Positions 27,857 to 37,131 are shown, counted from the stretch's first letter. The stretch: DNA of 64,000 nt from Candidatus Pantoea soli (GCF_007833795.1 NZ_CP032702.1:1860001-1924000); one strand, 5' to 3'. Notes: generated by a model from the letters alone, not told the origin. A program made the numbers and translations.

Positions 27857-29484
27857 GGCGTGCCCGCCGCAGCCAGCACCGGACGGCGCAGCGGCTGTGC
27901 GGCTTTCGCCCCCGGCGCGGCCGGCGTATTTTCTGACAGACGGAATTTTGCGACTGAAGCCTGCAGCTCTTCGGTCTGGCGCTCCAGCGCACTGGCGGCC
28001 GCAGACACCTGCTCAACCAGCGAGGCGTTCTGCTGGGTGACGCTGTCCATCTCGGTCACTGCGGTGCCCACCTGCGAAATGCCTTTGCTCTGTTCTTCCG
28101 ATGCCGAGGCGATGTGCTTCATGATTTCGTTTACGTCCTGCACCGATTTCAGAATGTCGTGCATGGTGCTGCCCGCGCTGCTGACCAGCGCCGAGCCCTT
28201 CTCCACGCGCTCGACAGAATCCTGAATCAGCGTGGCGATCTCTTTGGCGGCGCCGGCACTGCGCTGCGCCAGGTTGCGCACTTCGCTGGCGACCACGGCA
28301 AAGCCGCGCCCCTGTTCACCGGCACGTGCGGCTTCCACGGCGGCGTTCAGCGCCAGAATATTGGTCTGGAACGCAATGCTATTGATGACGCTGGTGATTT
28401 CAGCAATCTTTTTCGAACTGCCGGAAATCCCCTGCATGGTGGTCACCACTTCGCCCACCAGGCGGCCACCCTGCTGCGCCGTACCGGTAGCGGTTTCCGC
28501 CAGCGCACTGGCCTGACGCGCGTTTTCAGCGTTGAATTTCACCGTGGCCGTCAGCTGTTCCATGCTGGCTGCCGTCTGCTCCAGCGCGGCGGCCTGCTCT
28601 TCGGTGCGCGAGGAGAGATCGTTATTGCCCATGGAGATCTCTGCCGCACCGCGATAGATATTTTCCGTGCCGCTGCGGATAGCGCTGACGGCTTCCCGCA
28701 GGCTGTCCTGCATCGCACTTAACAGCGGAACCAGTTTACCCACGCAGTTGCGGCCAATTTCCGCAACCGGCTGGCTGAGATCGCCCTGTGCAATGATCGA
28801 GAAGTGATTGCGGATACGCTCCAGCGGTTTAACCAGCATGGAGACCAGGTAGCGGTCGGTAAACAGCAGAATCAGCAGGCCAAAAACCACCGCAGCGACA
28901 ATGATCACCTTAGTGATGTCAGTGAGGTGATCCACCGTCACGCGGGTTTCATCGAGCTTGATGCCTGCCGCCTGATTAAAGGCTTCGGCACTGGCACCGA
29001 AAGCCCGGCTGAGCGGCGGCGTCACACTGTTAGCCTGAGTGCGATAGGCGTCCAGCGTGCCCTGCTGTGCAAGGGCGACCTGTGGCGCAATGCCTTCATC
29101 CAGCAGCTTCTGCCAGCTGGCGATCACATCGTTAACCTTGTCCGCCTCCATCGCGCCGGGAGCCAGGGCTTTAAACTGCGTAAGCTGTGCTTTCATGCTG
29201 GTCAGCGCCTGCTGCACCGACGCCATCGCGTCAGCTGCGGGTGCCGTGCCGGCGGCACGCGCTTCCATGACGCGCGAAAGACGGGTGACAACGCGAAAAT
29301 ATTGATCGTTACCTTTGCTCAGCACCGTCATCTGGTTCACCAGCTGGCGATCAATGTCGTTGCCTTCGCCCAGCGCGTTCAGCGAGTGCACGCTGAACAG
29401 TCCGACGGCGCACCACAGCACGCAGAACAGGCCGAGAATGGTCAGCAGAACGGCGCGAATCGTGAAATTTTTTAAGATACCCAT
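27814..29484 (-). CDS. Methyl-accepting chemotaxis protein with C-terminal tether motif
   Basis: Tar/Tsr-class chemoreceptor of 556 residues: TM1 at about residues 10-32, a periplasmic four-helix ligand domain to about 190, TM2 to about 210, HAMP, and the cytoplasmic hairpin whose tip reads [21 protein letters not shown], binding CheA/CheW. Methylation helices surround [22 protein letters not shown]. It ends in EWVSF, resembling the NWETF pentapeptide that tethers CheR and CheB in major receptors. A sigma-28-type promoter precedes it. Lying beside amino acid and peptide genes, it may sense one of those compounds, but the ligand domain lacks a motif I can read. Confidence 0.93.
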   Translation of the reverse strand: MGILKNFTIRAVLLTILGLFCVLWCAVGLFSVHSLNALGEGNDIDRQLVNQMTVLSKGNDQYFRVVTRLSRVMEARAAGTAPAADAMASVQQALTSMKAQLTQFKALAPGAMEADKVNDVIASWQKLLDEGIAPQVALAQQGTLDAYRTQANSVTPPLSRAFGASAEAFNQAAGIKLDETRVTVDHLTDITKVIIVAAVVFGLLILLFTDRYLVSMLVKPLERIRNHFSIIAQGDLSQPVAEIGRNCVGKLVPLLSAMQDSLREAVSAIRSGTENIYRGAAEISMGNNDLSSRTEEQAAALEQTAASMEQLTATVKFNAENARQASALAETATGTAQQGGRLVGEVVTTMQGISGSSKKIAEITSVINSIAFQTNILALNAAVEAARAGEQGRGFAVVASEVRNLAQRSAGAAKEIATLIQDSVERVEKGSALVSSAGSTMHDILKSVQDVNEIMKHIASASEEQSKGISQVGTAVTEMDSVTQQNASLVEQVSAAASALERQTEELQASVAKFRLSENTPAAPGAKAAQPLRRPVLAAAGTPQPKPASADEWVSF

Positions 29485-29544
29485 ACATAATCCCTTGGTG
29501 TGAAATGCCAGGAGACCCGACGGACAACATCGGGCATAACGTAT

Positions 29545-29571
29545 ATATCGGCATGCAAAAGAGAAAATGTA
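29545..29571 (-). promoter_or_regulatory. Sigma-28 (FliA) flagellar promoter of the chemoreceptor
   Basis: On the - strand TACATTTT-N11-GCCGATAT, against the FliA consensus TAAAGTTT-N11-GCCGATAA: 6/8 and 7/8 matches with exact spacing, 61 bp before the start codon. A CCCGA/TCGGG hairpin follows in the leader. Confidence 0.75.
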
Positions 29572-29697
29572 ACCGTTTTGTAAGCTAAAAAACTGCTGAT
29601 TATCAGGCGAGGCAGCAACGGTTCAGGGCTGAAAAATCAATACATTAATGAAATATTTGCGTTAAAAATTCATTTGCGCCCTTTGATGATTAGCAGG

Positions 29698-31218
29698 CTA
29701 TGAAAGCCTGACATGGCTGCGCATCATCAGACGGAACAGGCGCAGCTTTGTGCGCATAAAGCGCGCCTTCAGCACCATCTCTGCTTTGCCGTCATGGCCG
29801 ATTGCCAGCGTGAGGTCGTCATGGGGTCGCCACACCGGCCAGTCGATGCTTCCCTGCAGCCGGTAGCTGAATTCGCTCGCATCCCGTGCGAAGCTGACCC
29901 ATAACGCGCTGATGGCCCCGGCAAACGCGCGATCGGTTGCCGTATAAGGACGGCCATCGTCCGGCTCAGCTGCGGTTAAGTTATTAAACACATAGGGGAT
30001 TTCATTGCCGTGCCAGGCGCCGTGCGGATAGAGATCGCGGGCATTTTCTGAAACATAGTCAAACCAGTAGCGCCAGGCAGGCATGCCGATGCTGTGCTGG
30101 GCCTGCGCAACCAGCAGCGGTACCACCGTGAAGGCCATGTCGCGTGCCACTGCCCGGCCCAGGCGCGCGTCATCATGGATGTCGTACAGCCATTTAATCA
30201 ACCGGTAACTGAAGCGGTTTTTGCGGCGCATTTGCTGCAGGATTGCCGTGGCATCGACACCAAAGTAGTCCAGTACGCTGGCCTCATCGCTGTTGCTGCC
30301 GATCATCAGCGGCACGCGATGTTGCCGGCAGGCCATGAACGTGTCCAGCATCGGTTCAGGCAAGACCGCATCGCCGCTGATCGCCACCGGGCCGAGCGTA
30401 AGCGGTGCCTGCAACGGCCAGAAATCCTCCGCCGGCAGCGCACGCAGTTGCGCGGAGGTGGCATTTTCCGGCAGGCCAAAATGTTTTGCCACCTGCATAC
30501 CTTTCTGCTGCGCTTTCTGTTGCGGCACGTCCGGCAGGCTGTACGCGCTTTGTACTATGCCTTTATGAAACAGCCCTTCTGCCAGCGGTGAGCAGCAGAG
30601 CGACAGCACGCTGCGCGCGCCGGAAGATTCGCCAAACAGCGTGATGTTGTGACGATTGCCGCCAAACGCCGGAATATTACGCTGTACCCATTGCAGCGCG
30701 GCGATCTGGTCCAGCAGCGCGAAGTTATTCACAACCCTGCCTTGCGGGTATTCTGCATCCAGTGCCGGATGTGCAAAAAAGCCAAAGTGGCCAAGCCGAT
30801 AGTTGAGCGTGACCACAACAACGCCCTGCGCCGCCAGCGCTTTGCCGCGATAGGGATCGAGGCTGCCGGCACCCAGTGTGAAGCCGCCACCATGCAGCCA
30901 GACCATCACCGGCAGCGGCGTAGCGGGCGCGACGTCTGGCGTCCAGATATTGAGATAAAGACAATCTTCGCTGAATTCACCGGGATCGCCGCCGCCAGCC
31001 GCAACGCAGTATTCCCGATTCTGCCAGCTGGCGCTCCCCCAGCGGGTGGCATCACGCACCGTCTGCCACGGTGTAACCGGCTGTGGAGGACGCCAGCGCA
31101 GCGCGCCTGTGGGGGGCGCAGCGTAAGGAATCCCCCGGAATACAAAAATGTCTTCATCCATCAGGCCTCTGAGCTCACCTTCCGCCGTGAGAATGCTCAG
31201 ACGTCGTTCATTTTTCAT
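29698..31218 (-). CDS. Type B carboxylesterase
   Basis: Alpha/beta-hydrolase of the cholinesterase-like carboxylesterase family, 506 residues. The nucleophile is Ser198 in FGESSGARSV, the oxyanion loop is HGGGFTLGAG (109-118), and FRGIPYAAPPTGALRW plus SEDCLYLNIW are the family signatures near the N terminus. The acid is probably in GSNSDEASVL (about 320) and the histidine in PHGAWHGNEIPYVF (about 410). No signal peptide, so a cytoplasmic esterase of unknown substrate. Divergent from the DoxX gene over 192 bp. Confidence 0.88.
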   Translation of the reverse strand: MKNERRLSILTAEGELRGLMDEDIFVFRGIPYAAPPTGALRWRPPQPVTPWQTVRDATRWGSASWQNREYCVAAGGGDPGEFSEDCLYLNIWTPDVAPATPLPVMVWLHGGGFTLGAGSLDPYRGKALAAQGVVVVTLNYRLGHFGFFAHPALDAEYPQGRVVNNFALLDQIAALQWVQRNIPAFGGNRHNITLFGESSGARSVLSLCCSPLAEGLFHKGIVQSAYSLPDVPQQKAQQKGMQVAKHFGLPENATSAQLRALPAEDFWPLQAPLTLGPVAISGDAVLPEPMLDTFMACRQHRVPLMIGSNSDEASVLDYFGVDATAILQQMRRKNRFSYRLIKWLYDIHDDARLGRAVARDMAFTVVPLLVAQAQHSIGMPAWRYWFDYVSENARDLYPHGAWHGNEIPYVFNNLTAAEPDDGRPYTATDRAFAGAISALWVSFARDASEFSYRLQGSIDWPVWRPHDDLTLAIGHDGKAEMVLKARFMRTKLRLFRLMMRSHVRLS

Positions 31219-31410
31219 CGTGGGTTCCCTGTTTTACATCGCCCCCATTATTTGCAGTGCCCGGATGAATGTCTATGTTTTGCAGGCATTTGCAGATTAA
31301 GCCGAATCAGCATCGGTTTCATTGAACGACTTCATCAGTTTTTTTGGCTAACCCTGGTAGCGGGTTGTGATTTAAGGTTGCACGTTAACCTGGCACGATG
31401 GAGAAACGCG

Positions 31411-31845
31411 ATGTCTGGTGGCATCAATCAGCTGTTTACCCGGATAAGCGATTGTCCGGATTTCGGTAAGTTGCTGTTACGTCTGACGTTGGGCGGACTG
31501 CTGTTGTTTCACGGCCAGTTCAAAGTGGTGCATGGCGTAAGCGGGATTGCGCATATGCTGACAGCGAAAGGGTTGCCAGGTTATATCGCATACGGTGCTT
31601 ACATCGGGGAAATTGTGGCACCCGTAATGGTGATCATCGGTTTAATGGCCCGCCCGGCGGCGTTCATTATCGCGGTGAATATGGTTGTTGCCACGCTGCT
31701 GGTCAAAACGGGTGCCTTCTGGCATCGCACCGACGTCGGTGCCTGGTCGCTGGAGACCGAAGCGTTTTACCTGCTGGGCGCGCTGGCCATTATGTTTTCA
31801 GGTGCCGGGAAGTACACGCTGGTGCGCGACGCTCGCCTGCAATAA
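31411..31845 (+). CDS. DoxX-family membrane protein
   Basis: 144 residues with four predicted membrane helices: LLLRLTLGGLLLFHGQFKVVHG, YIGEIVAPVMVIIGL, PAAFIIAVNMVVATLLV and AFYLLGALAIMF. The HGxxK-type motif (HGQFKVVHG) is usual in DoxX proteins, which are quinone-linked or redox-associated membrane proteins of mostly unknown role. Start at ATG 31411 with GGAG seven bases upstream; the open frame extends further left only because it reads antisense to the esterase gene. It ends in a strong terminator. Confidence 0.85.
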   Translation: MSGGINQLFTRISDCPDFGKLLLRLTLGGLLLFHGQFKVVHGVSGIAHMLTAKGLPGYIAYGAYIGEIVAPVMVIIGLMARPAAFIIAVNMVVATLLVKTGAFWHRTDVGAWSLETEAFYLLGALAIMFSGAGKYTLVRDARLQ

Positions 31846-31851
31846 TAATCA

Positions 31852-31908
31852 AAAAAGATCGACCGGTCCGTTCACGGGGTGTTGCCCGGTGACGGACCGG
31901 TTTTATTT
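31852..31908 (+). terminator. Intrinsic terminator after the DoxX gene
   Basis: ACCGGTCCGT (31862-31871) pairs with ACGGACCGGT (31892-31901), followed by TTTATTTT; AAAAAA just before the stem lets it work in both directions. Confidence 0.9.
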
Positions 31909-31999
31909 TGCCTGCCAGAATCTTGTCCCGTGAAAAGCTAAAAAACCTGATCGATAAACGGCATGGCGGTGATCGGCATACGGTCAAAAAGAAAGTTGT

Positions 32000-32208
32000 G
32001 CCCGCCGGAACGGCAACCCCCGTATCCGTGCGGGCCCCGGCACGCGGTATCCATGCCGCGTGACGCCCGGCTCAGCGCAATCTCCCTGCTTACCACCGGC
32101 ATCGGTGCTTCCGGAAGCGTGGTACGGTTCGCAGCGCTGAACAAGTGCGGCAGGGATGGCGCGGCGGCAGCCCCCCGGGAGGGGGGCATGCCGGTGCGGC
32201 AAGCCACA
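32000..32208 (+). repeat. Copy 2 of the two-module dispersed repeat
   Basis: Module A at 32003-32070 and module B at 32153-32205, in the same internal order as copy 1 but on the opposite strand. The module A stem CACGCGG/CCGCGTG is kept although loop bases changed. Spacer sequence between the modules is unrelated to that of copy 1. Module B has lost one arm of the short stem seen in copy 1. It lies between the DoxX terminator and the end of hglS; the 441-bp gap holds no credible gene. Confidence 0.75.
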
Positions 32209-32286
32209 CCGTTTTGCATGTGCTGGCACCCGATTAGCGATACCCGGTTGCATTCCGACAGGCTCAGCGCCGGCACCTGTTCTGCC

Positions 32287-33630
32287 TCAGCGCGCGACAA
32301 TCCCACACTGTTCCAGGCTGCGCTGCTGCATCTGCTGATACAGCGCCATTTCGTCCAGAACCGGGCTGCCCAGCGCCGTCTCAAAATCGTCACGGCTGGC
32401 ATTTCCCGCCTGCCGTGCCTGCACGTCATTGCCCAGATTTGACTGGAAGATCCCGGCGGCGCTCACCGGCAGAAAGTCTTCATACACAATGGGTTCGGCC
32501 TGTATACGCTCATCGGCCAGCAGCTGATTCAGACTTTCACCGGGCCGCGGCCGCGCATGTTCGCCTTTCTCCGTCAGGCGATAGCGAAACCATGCCAGCC
32601 CCTGCTCGCGCAGCGTCTGCTCGTCATCAGGAAAATCACGAAACACCTCGCTGAGGTGCGCCTGATGCTGCTGGTTATCACGGCCAGTGCCGGCCTGAGC
32701 CAGCAGGCGATCGTACAGCGCTCGCCCTTTTGGCGTTAACGCCGCACCGCGCTGCTCAATCTCACCAAAACGTGCCGTATGCGTACCCGGCGTGCCGTCA
32801 ATGAAATGGACCGCCTCCTCCAGTGCCTTAAAGCTGGTTTGCCGCAACAGAATCGGTACCTTACGCTGTGGCGGCCCCTCAATCAGCGTCTTGGGATCAA
32901 TCCCGCGCGAAGGCATCAGCGCCTGAACGCGATCGATATCCAGCGTGCGCGGCGTCAGGTGATTGATATGGCAGCCACGGAAACACACTACATCTGCAAT
33001 CAGCCGGTGCTGCTGATTCAGGGCGCGATAGGTTGCGCTGTCTACCGTGGTGCTGGCATGCCAGCGAAAAGTCTCCAGCGCCTCTTTTACAAAGGCGGCG
33101 GCATCCGCTGCATTCAGCCCGCCCTGCTGCTGATGTTTTGCCAGCAGCGCCCGGCAACCCGGGGTAAAAATATCGCGGGACGCCAGAATCTCTGCGGCGC
33201 GGGCACGCAGCGCCGCATCTCCGATGAGTTCCAGCCGCAACAGTGAGGTAAACACGCGGAACGGATTACGGCGCAGCGCGCGGTCGGTCACTGGCCGGAA
33301 CGCCGTGGAGTGCACCGGCACGCCCGCCTGTGACAGATCGTAATAGCCGACCGGCTCCATACCCATCACCGCAAACAGCTGGCGCAGCGTGCTCAGTTCA
33401 GCGGCAGTGCCAACGCGAATGGCACCGTGACGCTCAACGCTCAGACGGCTCAGCTCATCGGCAGCCGCCAGACGGTTTTTCAGGGTGGGATTGGCTTCCA
33501 GCGTTCGGTCATTGACGGCGGTTACCAGCTGCGTCAGGGTGCCATAGAGCGGCACCTCCTGCTGGTACATGGCGGACATCGCCTGCGAGAACAGCGTGCG
33601 GATGGCATCGCTGGTGAGAAAATTATCCAT
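32287..33630 (-). CDS. hglS: 2-oxoadipate dioxygenase/decarboxylase (HglS, YdcJ)
   Basis: Non-haem iron enzyme of the YdcJ/HglS family (VOC-related fold) that turns 2-oxoadipate into D-2-hydroxyglutarate in lysine catabolism of Pseudomonas; the E. coli member is YdcJ. 447 residues from ATG 33630 with GAGG eight bases upstream; two in-frame starts three and six bases or more earlier sit on the ribosome site. Near-identical blocks to YdcJ: SQAMSAMYQQEVPLYGTL, YYDLSQAGVPVHSTAFRP, CHINHLTPRTLDIDRVQ, HTARFGEIEQRGAALTPKGR and YEDFLPVSAAGIFQSNLGN, which include the histidines and glutamate expected to hold iron. No lysine pathway genes are adjacent. Confidence 0.9.
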   Translation of the reverse strand: MDNFLTSDAIRTLFSQAMSAMYQQEVPLYGTLTQLVTAVNDRTLEANPTLKNRLAAADELSRLSVERHGAIRVGTAAELSTLRQLFAVMGMEPVGYYDLSQAGVPVHSTAFRPVTDRALRRNPFRVFTSLLRLELIGDAALRARAAEILASRDIFTPGCRALLAKHQQQGGLNAADAAAFVKEALETFRWHASTTVDSATYRALNQQHRLIADVVCFRGCHINHLTPRTLDIDRVQALMPSRGIDPKTLIEGPPQRKVPILLRQTSFKALEEAVHFIDGTPGTHTARFGEIEQRGAALTPKGRALYDRLLAQAGTGRDNQQHQAHLSEVFRDFPDDEQTLREQGLAWFRYRLTEKGEHARPRPGESLNQLLADERIQAEPIVYEDFLPVSAAGIFQSNLGNDVQARQAGNASRDDFETALGSPVLDEMALYQQMQQRSLEQCGIVAR

Positions 33631-33718
33631 GGTCATCACCTCGGACTAAAGGGTCGCTGCTACTGTAGATCAACCCTTTAGCGCCGGGTAACTATTTCCC
33701 GGAACTGTGATCGCGCTG

Positions 33719-35053
33719 TCACTCAGCGGCGCGCTGCCGGTCACTAAAGCGGCATTTCAGCACCAGCATGAGCGTGGTGAGAACCGCCGGAATGGCCAGC
33801 AGCAGGAAAATCTCACTGAAAGCCCAGCCCAGCGACAGCAGTTCAGCGCCGACAAACGCACTGATAATCGCCCCGACGCGGCCCACACCATGCATCCAGC
33901 TGGAGCCGGTCGCGCGAGCGTGCGTGGGATAATAGCTGGCAGACAGCGCATTCATGCCGGTGTTGGCCCCGTTAAAACAGAAGCCGCTGCAAAAAGCGAT
34001 GGCACTCATCAGCCCAACCTGCGCCGGTGAAAAGCCCAGTGCCACGATGGCAATGCCGCCGCAAAAGTAGATCGCTGCCAGGGCAAGGTTGGCGTTGATG
34101 CGGTCCATCAGCCAGCCCGCGAAAAGCGACCCGAGCGTACCGCCTGCCTGGTACATGGCGGTAACAATCGCGGCGTCTGTCACTGACATGCCCAACGTAT
34201 TGATCAGCGAAGGCAGCCAGCTGCCGATCAGGTACACCAGGAACAGCCCCATAAAATAGCCACCCCACAGCATCAGGCTGCCAGACAGGTAGCGGCGTGA
34301 TACCACGGTCGCCATGGCGCCATGCCGCGCTGCCGGGGGTTCACTGCTCTGATAGCGGCTGCCCGGCTGTACCGCGCCCGGCAGCATGCGATCCAGAATG
34401 GCATGAATATGCGCCGCAGGAGCACGACGGCTAATCAGAAAGCGCACCGATTCCGGCAAACCGCGCAGCAGAAACGGCAGCACCAGCAGCGGCAGCACGC
34501 CGCCCATCAGCATGACCGAATGCCAGTTATAGCGCGGCAGCAGCCAGGACGCGGCAAAACCGCCGGTTGCCGCGCCGAACGTGAAACCACAGAACACCAC
34601 GGTAATGATAAAGGAACGGCGGCGTTCCGGCGCATACTCCGCCACCAGCGTGCCGACGTTGGGCATGGCAGCACCAAGGCCAAGGCCGGTCAGAAAACGG
34701 AACAGCATCATCTGTTCGATGTTCTGGGCCATGGCTGTGGCCAGCGTCCAGATGCCAAAGAACAGCACGCTAAGCAGAATCATCACGCGACGACCGTGGC
34801 GATCGGCCAGCGGTCCGGCCACCATCGCCCCCAGCGCCAGGCCAATCAGGGCGGCGCTGATGACCATGCCCAGCTGATGATTGGTCACACCCCAGCCGGC
34901 TTTTAACGCCGGCGCGATAAACCCCATCAGCGCAATATCCATGCCATCCAGCGCCACTACGATGAAGCACAGCGCGATCAGGCGCTTTTGCCAGCTGCTA
35001 AGCGTGTTTTGATTTATCAGCTGGCGAACGTCTACGGCTTCAACGCTGGTCAC
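33719..35053 (-). CDS. MFS aromatic acid:H+ symporter (AAHS family)
   Basis: Inner-membrane uptake carrier resembling PcaK/BenK (4-hydroxybenzoate, benzoate and related acids), 444 residues, 12 helices. The AAHS signature ALDGMDIALMGFIAPALKAGWG lies in helix 1 and LALGAMVAGPLADRHGRR in the first cytoplasmic loop. Start taken at GTG 35053, with GGAG eight bases upstream; an ATG 11 codons earlier lacks a site. The gene is divergent from a PcaQ-like LysR gene, which supports an aromatic-acid substrate, but no ring-cleavage genes are in the window. Confidence 0.82.
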   Translation of the reverse strand: MTSVEAVDVRQLINQNTLSSWQKRLIALCFIVVALDGMDIALMGFIAPALKAGWGVTNHQLGMVISAALIGLALGAMVAGPLADRHGRRVMILLSVLFFGIWTLATAMAQNIEQMMLFRFLTGLGLGAAMPNVGTLVAEYAPERRRSFIITVVFCGFTFGAATGGFAASWLLPRYNWHSVMLMGGVLPLLVLPFLLRGLPESVRFLISRRAPAAHIHAILDRMLPGAVQPGSRYQSSEPPAARHGAMATVVSRRYLSGSLMLWGGYFMGLFLVYLIGSWLPSLINTLGMSVTDAAIVTAMYQAGGTLGSLFAGWLMDRINANLALAAIYFCGGIAIVALGFSPAQVGLMSAIAFCSGFCFNGANTGMNALSASYYPTHARATGSSWMHGVGRVGAIISAFVGAELLSLGWAFSEIFLLLAIPAVLTTLMLVLKCRFSDRQRAAE

Positions 35054-35373
35054 GATAGCACTCCTGCACGGTGATGATGGAACCATCAGATTTGGTAAAA
35101 AAAACGGCGCTTATGATAGCCGATCGTTAACAATGACAGGCACTGTTTTTTAGGTGAAAGTGAGAATTATTCAAATTAATTACCACTAAGGGATTGATAT
35201 TACTTGCAGTGATAATCTGTTTAATTCCCCTGATAATAAAAAAACAAGACAAAACAGGGTATTGATAACAAAGCCGAATGCAGGCTATTTTGTTAATACA
35301 ATTTTGCAAGTAAGTTAACAGAATTCCGCTCTGCTGATTGCCGCAGCGCCCCTCTGTTCATTATGTTGAGCCT
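35054..35373. promoter_or_regulatory. AT-rich divergent promoter region
   Basis: About 320 bp between the AAHS transporter and the PcaQ-like regulator, far richer in A+T than its surroundings (especially 35110-35330). No gene is seen. It should hold both promoters and the LysR operator; no specific operator could be fixed by eye. Confidence 0.4.
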
Positions 35374-36294
35374 ATGGATAAAAGTAATCTGTTCAATCAG
35401 CGCATTCGTCTGCGCCATCTGCATACCTTTGTCGCGGTTGCCCAGCAAGGCACGCTGGGGCGCGCCGCGGAAACGCTCAATCTCAGCCAGCCGGCGCTCT
35501 CCAAAACCCTGAACGAGCTGGAAGAGCTGGCAGGTGCACGCCTGTTTGAGCGCGGCCGGCTGGGTGCTCAGCTCACCACGCTGGGCGAACAGTTTCTGGT
35601 ACATGCGGTAAAAGTGCTGGACGCGCTTCATCATGCCGGACAAAGCTTTCATTCGCCGGTGCCCGGACGGCCGGTGGTTATTCGTCTCGGCGCCCTGACC
35701 ACGGCGGCTATGGGTATGCTGCCGCAGATTCTTGATCGCTTCCATGAGCAACAGCCCAATACCACGGTTCAGGTGGCCACCCTGCACAACAACGTGCTGC
35801 TGGCTGGCCTGCGCGCCGGGGAGTTCGATCTGGGCATTGGCCGGATGGCCGGCAGTGAAATGATGACCGGGCTGACATATGAATTACTGTTTCTGGAATC
35901 GCTGAAGCTGGTGGTCAGGCCGGAACATCCGCTCCTGAGTGACAACGTCACGCTTTCCCGGGCGATGCAGTGGCCGGTGGTGATATCACCCGAAGGCACC
36001 GCGCCGCGCCGTATTGCGCAGCACATGCTGGATGAGCAAGGATGTTCGCTACCGGCTAACTGCGTTGAAACCTCTTCAACCTCACTGGCCCGTCAGCTGG
36101 CGCTGCGCTATGACTATGTGTGGTTTGTGCCGTCAGGGGCGGTGAAAGAAGATCTCAGCCATAACGCCCTGCATGCGCTGCCGGTTGCGTCACCCGGTCC
36201 GGGCGAACCGGTGGGTATCATTACGCGCAGCGGCCAGCCGCTTAACCTCAGCACCGAAGTGCTGATGGCGACCATACGCAAATTTCACAGCTAG
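35374..36294 (+). CDS. LysR-family regulator, PcaQ-like
   Basis: 306 residues from ATG 35374 (MDKSNLFNQRIRLRHLHTFVAVAQQ). Helix-turn-helix LGRAAETLNLSQPALSKTLNELEE and the block RLGALTTAAMGMLPQIL with GEFDLGIGRMAG place it with PcaQ/GalR-type LysR proteins that control protocatechuate genes. Divergent from the AAHS transporter, its likely target. Its stop overlaps the end of the convergent smrA by 4 bp. Confidence 0.8.
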   Translation: MDKSNLFNQRIRLRHLHTFVAVAQQGTLGRAAETLNLSQPALSKTLNELEELAGARLFERGRLGAQLTTLGEQFLVHAVKVLDALHHAGQSFHSPVPGRPVVIRLGALTTAAMGMLPQILDRFHEQQPNTTVQVATLHNNVLLAGLRAGEFDLGIGRMAGSEMMTGLTYELLFLESLKLVVRPEHPLLSDNVTLSRAMQWPVVISPEGTAPRRIAQHMLDEQGCSLPANCVETSSTSLARQLALRYDYVWFVPSGAVKEDLSHNALHALPVASPGPGEPVGIITRSGQPLNLSTEVLMATIRKFHS

Positions 36295-36857
36295 CGGCTG
36301 CGTTTCGCGTGGCGTTCGCGGTTATCCAGCCGCGCTTTATCGGTTTTGCGCAGCCCGACATACAGCGCGCCGGCCCCGCCGTGCTGCGGCTGCGCCATAC
36401 AAAACGTCTGCACATCCTCAAACTGCTGCAGCCAGCGCGCCACATAGCTGCGCACAATGTTGGCATGCGATTCGTCATCGCGGCCCTTGCCATGAATGAT
36501 CAGCAGATTGCGCAGCCCCTGCTTGCGCGCCTCCAGCATAAAACTGAACAGCGACTGACGGCAGGTCTCGACCGGCTGGCGCAGCAGATTCAGGCTGGCA
36601 TCAAGGTCATATTTACCCAGCCGCAGCTTATCCAGCACGCCCTGCTGAATGCCATCGGCTTTGTATTCCAGCGGAACGGTAAGCGGAATAATGTCGAGAA
36701 AACCGCGCGTGAGAAAGTTTTCCGGCGGCGCTTCCTGCGCAGGCGAGCGAGGCGCTTTGGTTGACGGGGCGCGCAGCCATTGCGTATTGGCACAATCTTT
36801 TAGCGGCGTGACATCCCCCATGGCATCCCGAAACAGATCGTCATCATCAAGGTTCAT
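36291..36857 (-). CDS. smrA: DNA endonuclease SmrA (Smr domain)
   Basis: 188 residues, E. coli SmrA (YdaL) 187. The C-terminal Smr domain is complete: LDIIPLTVPLEYK, LDLHG-type opening replaced as in the E. coli protein, then LLIIHGKGRDDESHANIVRSYVARWLQQ and QPQHGGAGALYVGLRKT, ending ERHAKRSR exactly as in E. coli. The HGKG loop is the proposed nucleic-acid cleavage site. The N-terminal 45 residues are polar and low-complexity. In E. coli it lies near fnr as here, and it is divergent from fnr. Confidence 0.92.
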   Translation of the reverse strand: MNLDDDDLFRDAMGDVTPLKDCANTQWLRAPSTKAPRSPAQEAPPENFLTRGFLDIIPLTVPLEYKADGIQQGVLDKLRLGKYDLDASLNLLRQPVETCRQSLFSFMLEARKQGLRNLLIIHGKGRDDESHANIVRSYVARWLQQFEDVQTFCMAQPQHGGAGALYVGLRKTDKARLDNRERHAKRSR

Positions 36858-37117
36858 GGTTCCTCCCGCCTGGTGAACGGAGCGTGTGAGTTGTCACGCT
36901 CAAAAGCAAAATTCTAGCAAAGGATATCGGCCATCACATCTGTCACTTTTCACCCTGTCATCTGGCTTATTACGCTATTCTGCTGGAAAGAATTCGTGCC
37001 AGTTCGCTTTTCAGCTGGCACATGACCGGCATCAACACCGCGTATACACAGGTTTTGTGGGGTTTTGATCGGGAATACTGCTCGGATGAGTTCCCTTCAC
37101 CGCGAAAAATGTTAAAA

Positions 37118-37131
37118 TTGACACCAGTCAA
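37118..37131 (+). promoter_or_regulatory. FNR autoregulatory site at the fnr promoter
   Basis: TTGAC-ACCA-GTCAA matches the FNR box TTGAT-N4-ATCAA in 8 of 10 positions and overlaps a TAAAAT -10 element (37113-37118), 20 bp before the start codon. E. coli fnr has a site in the same place and represses itself through it. Confidence 0.65.

Noticed and set aside
30649..31410. Long rightward open frame leading into the DoxX gene
   Set aside because: It is antisense to the carboxylesterase; only the part from ATG 31411, with its own ribosome site and four membrane helices, resembles a protein family.
31938..32442. Overlapping open frames on both strands after the DoxX gene
   Set aside because: They are translations of repeat copy 2 and of the end of hglS; no family resemblance.
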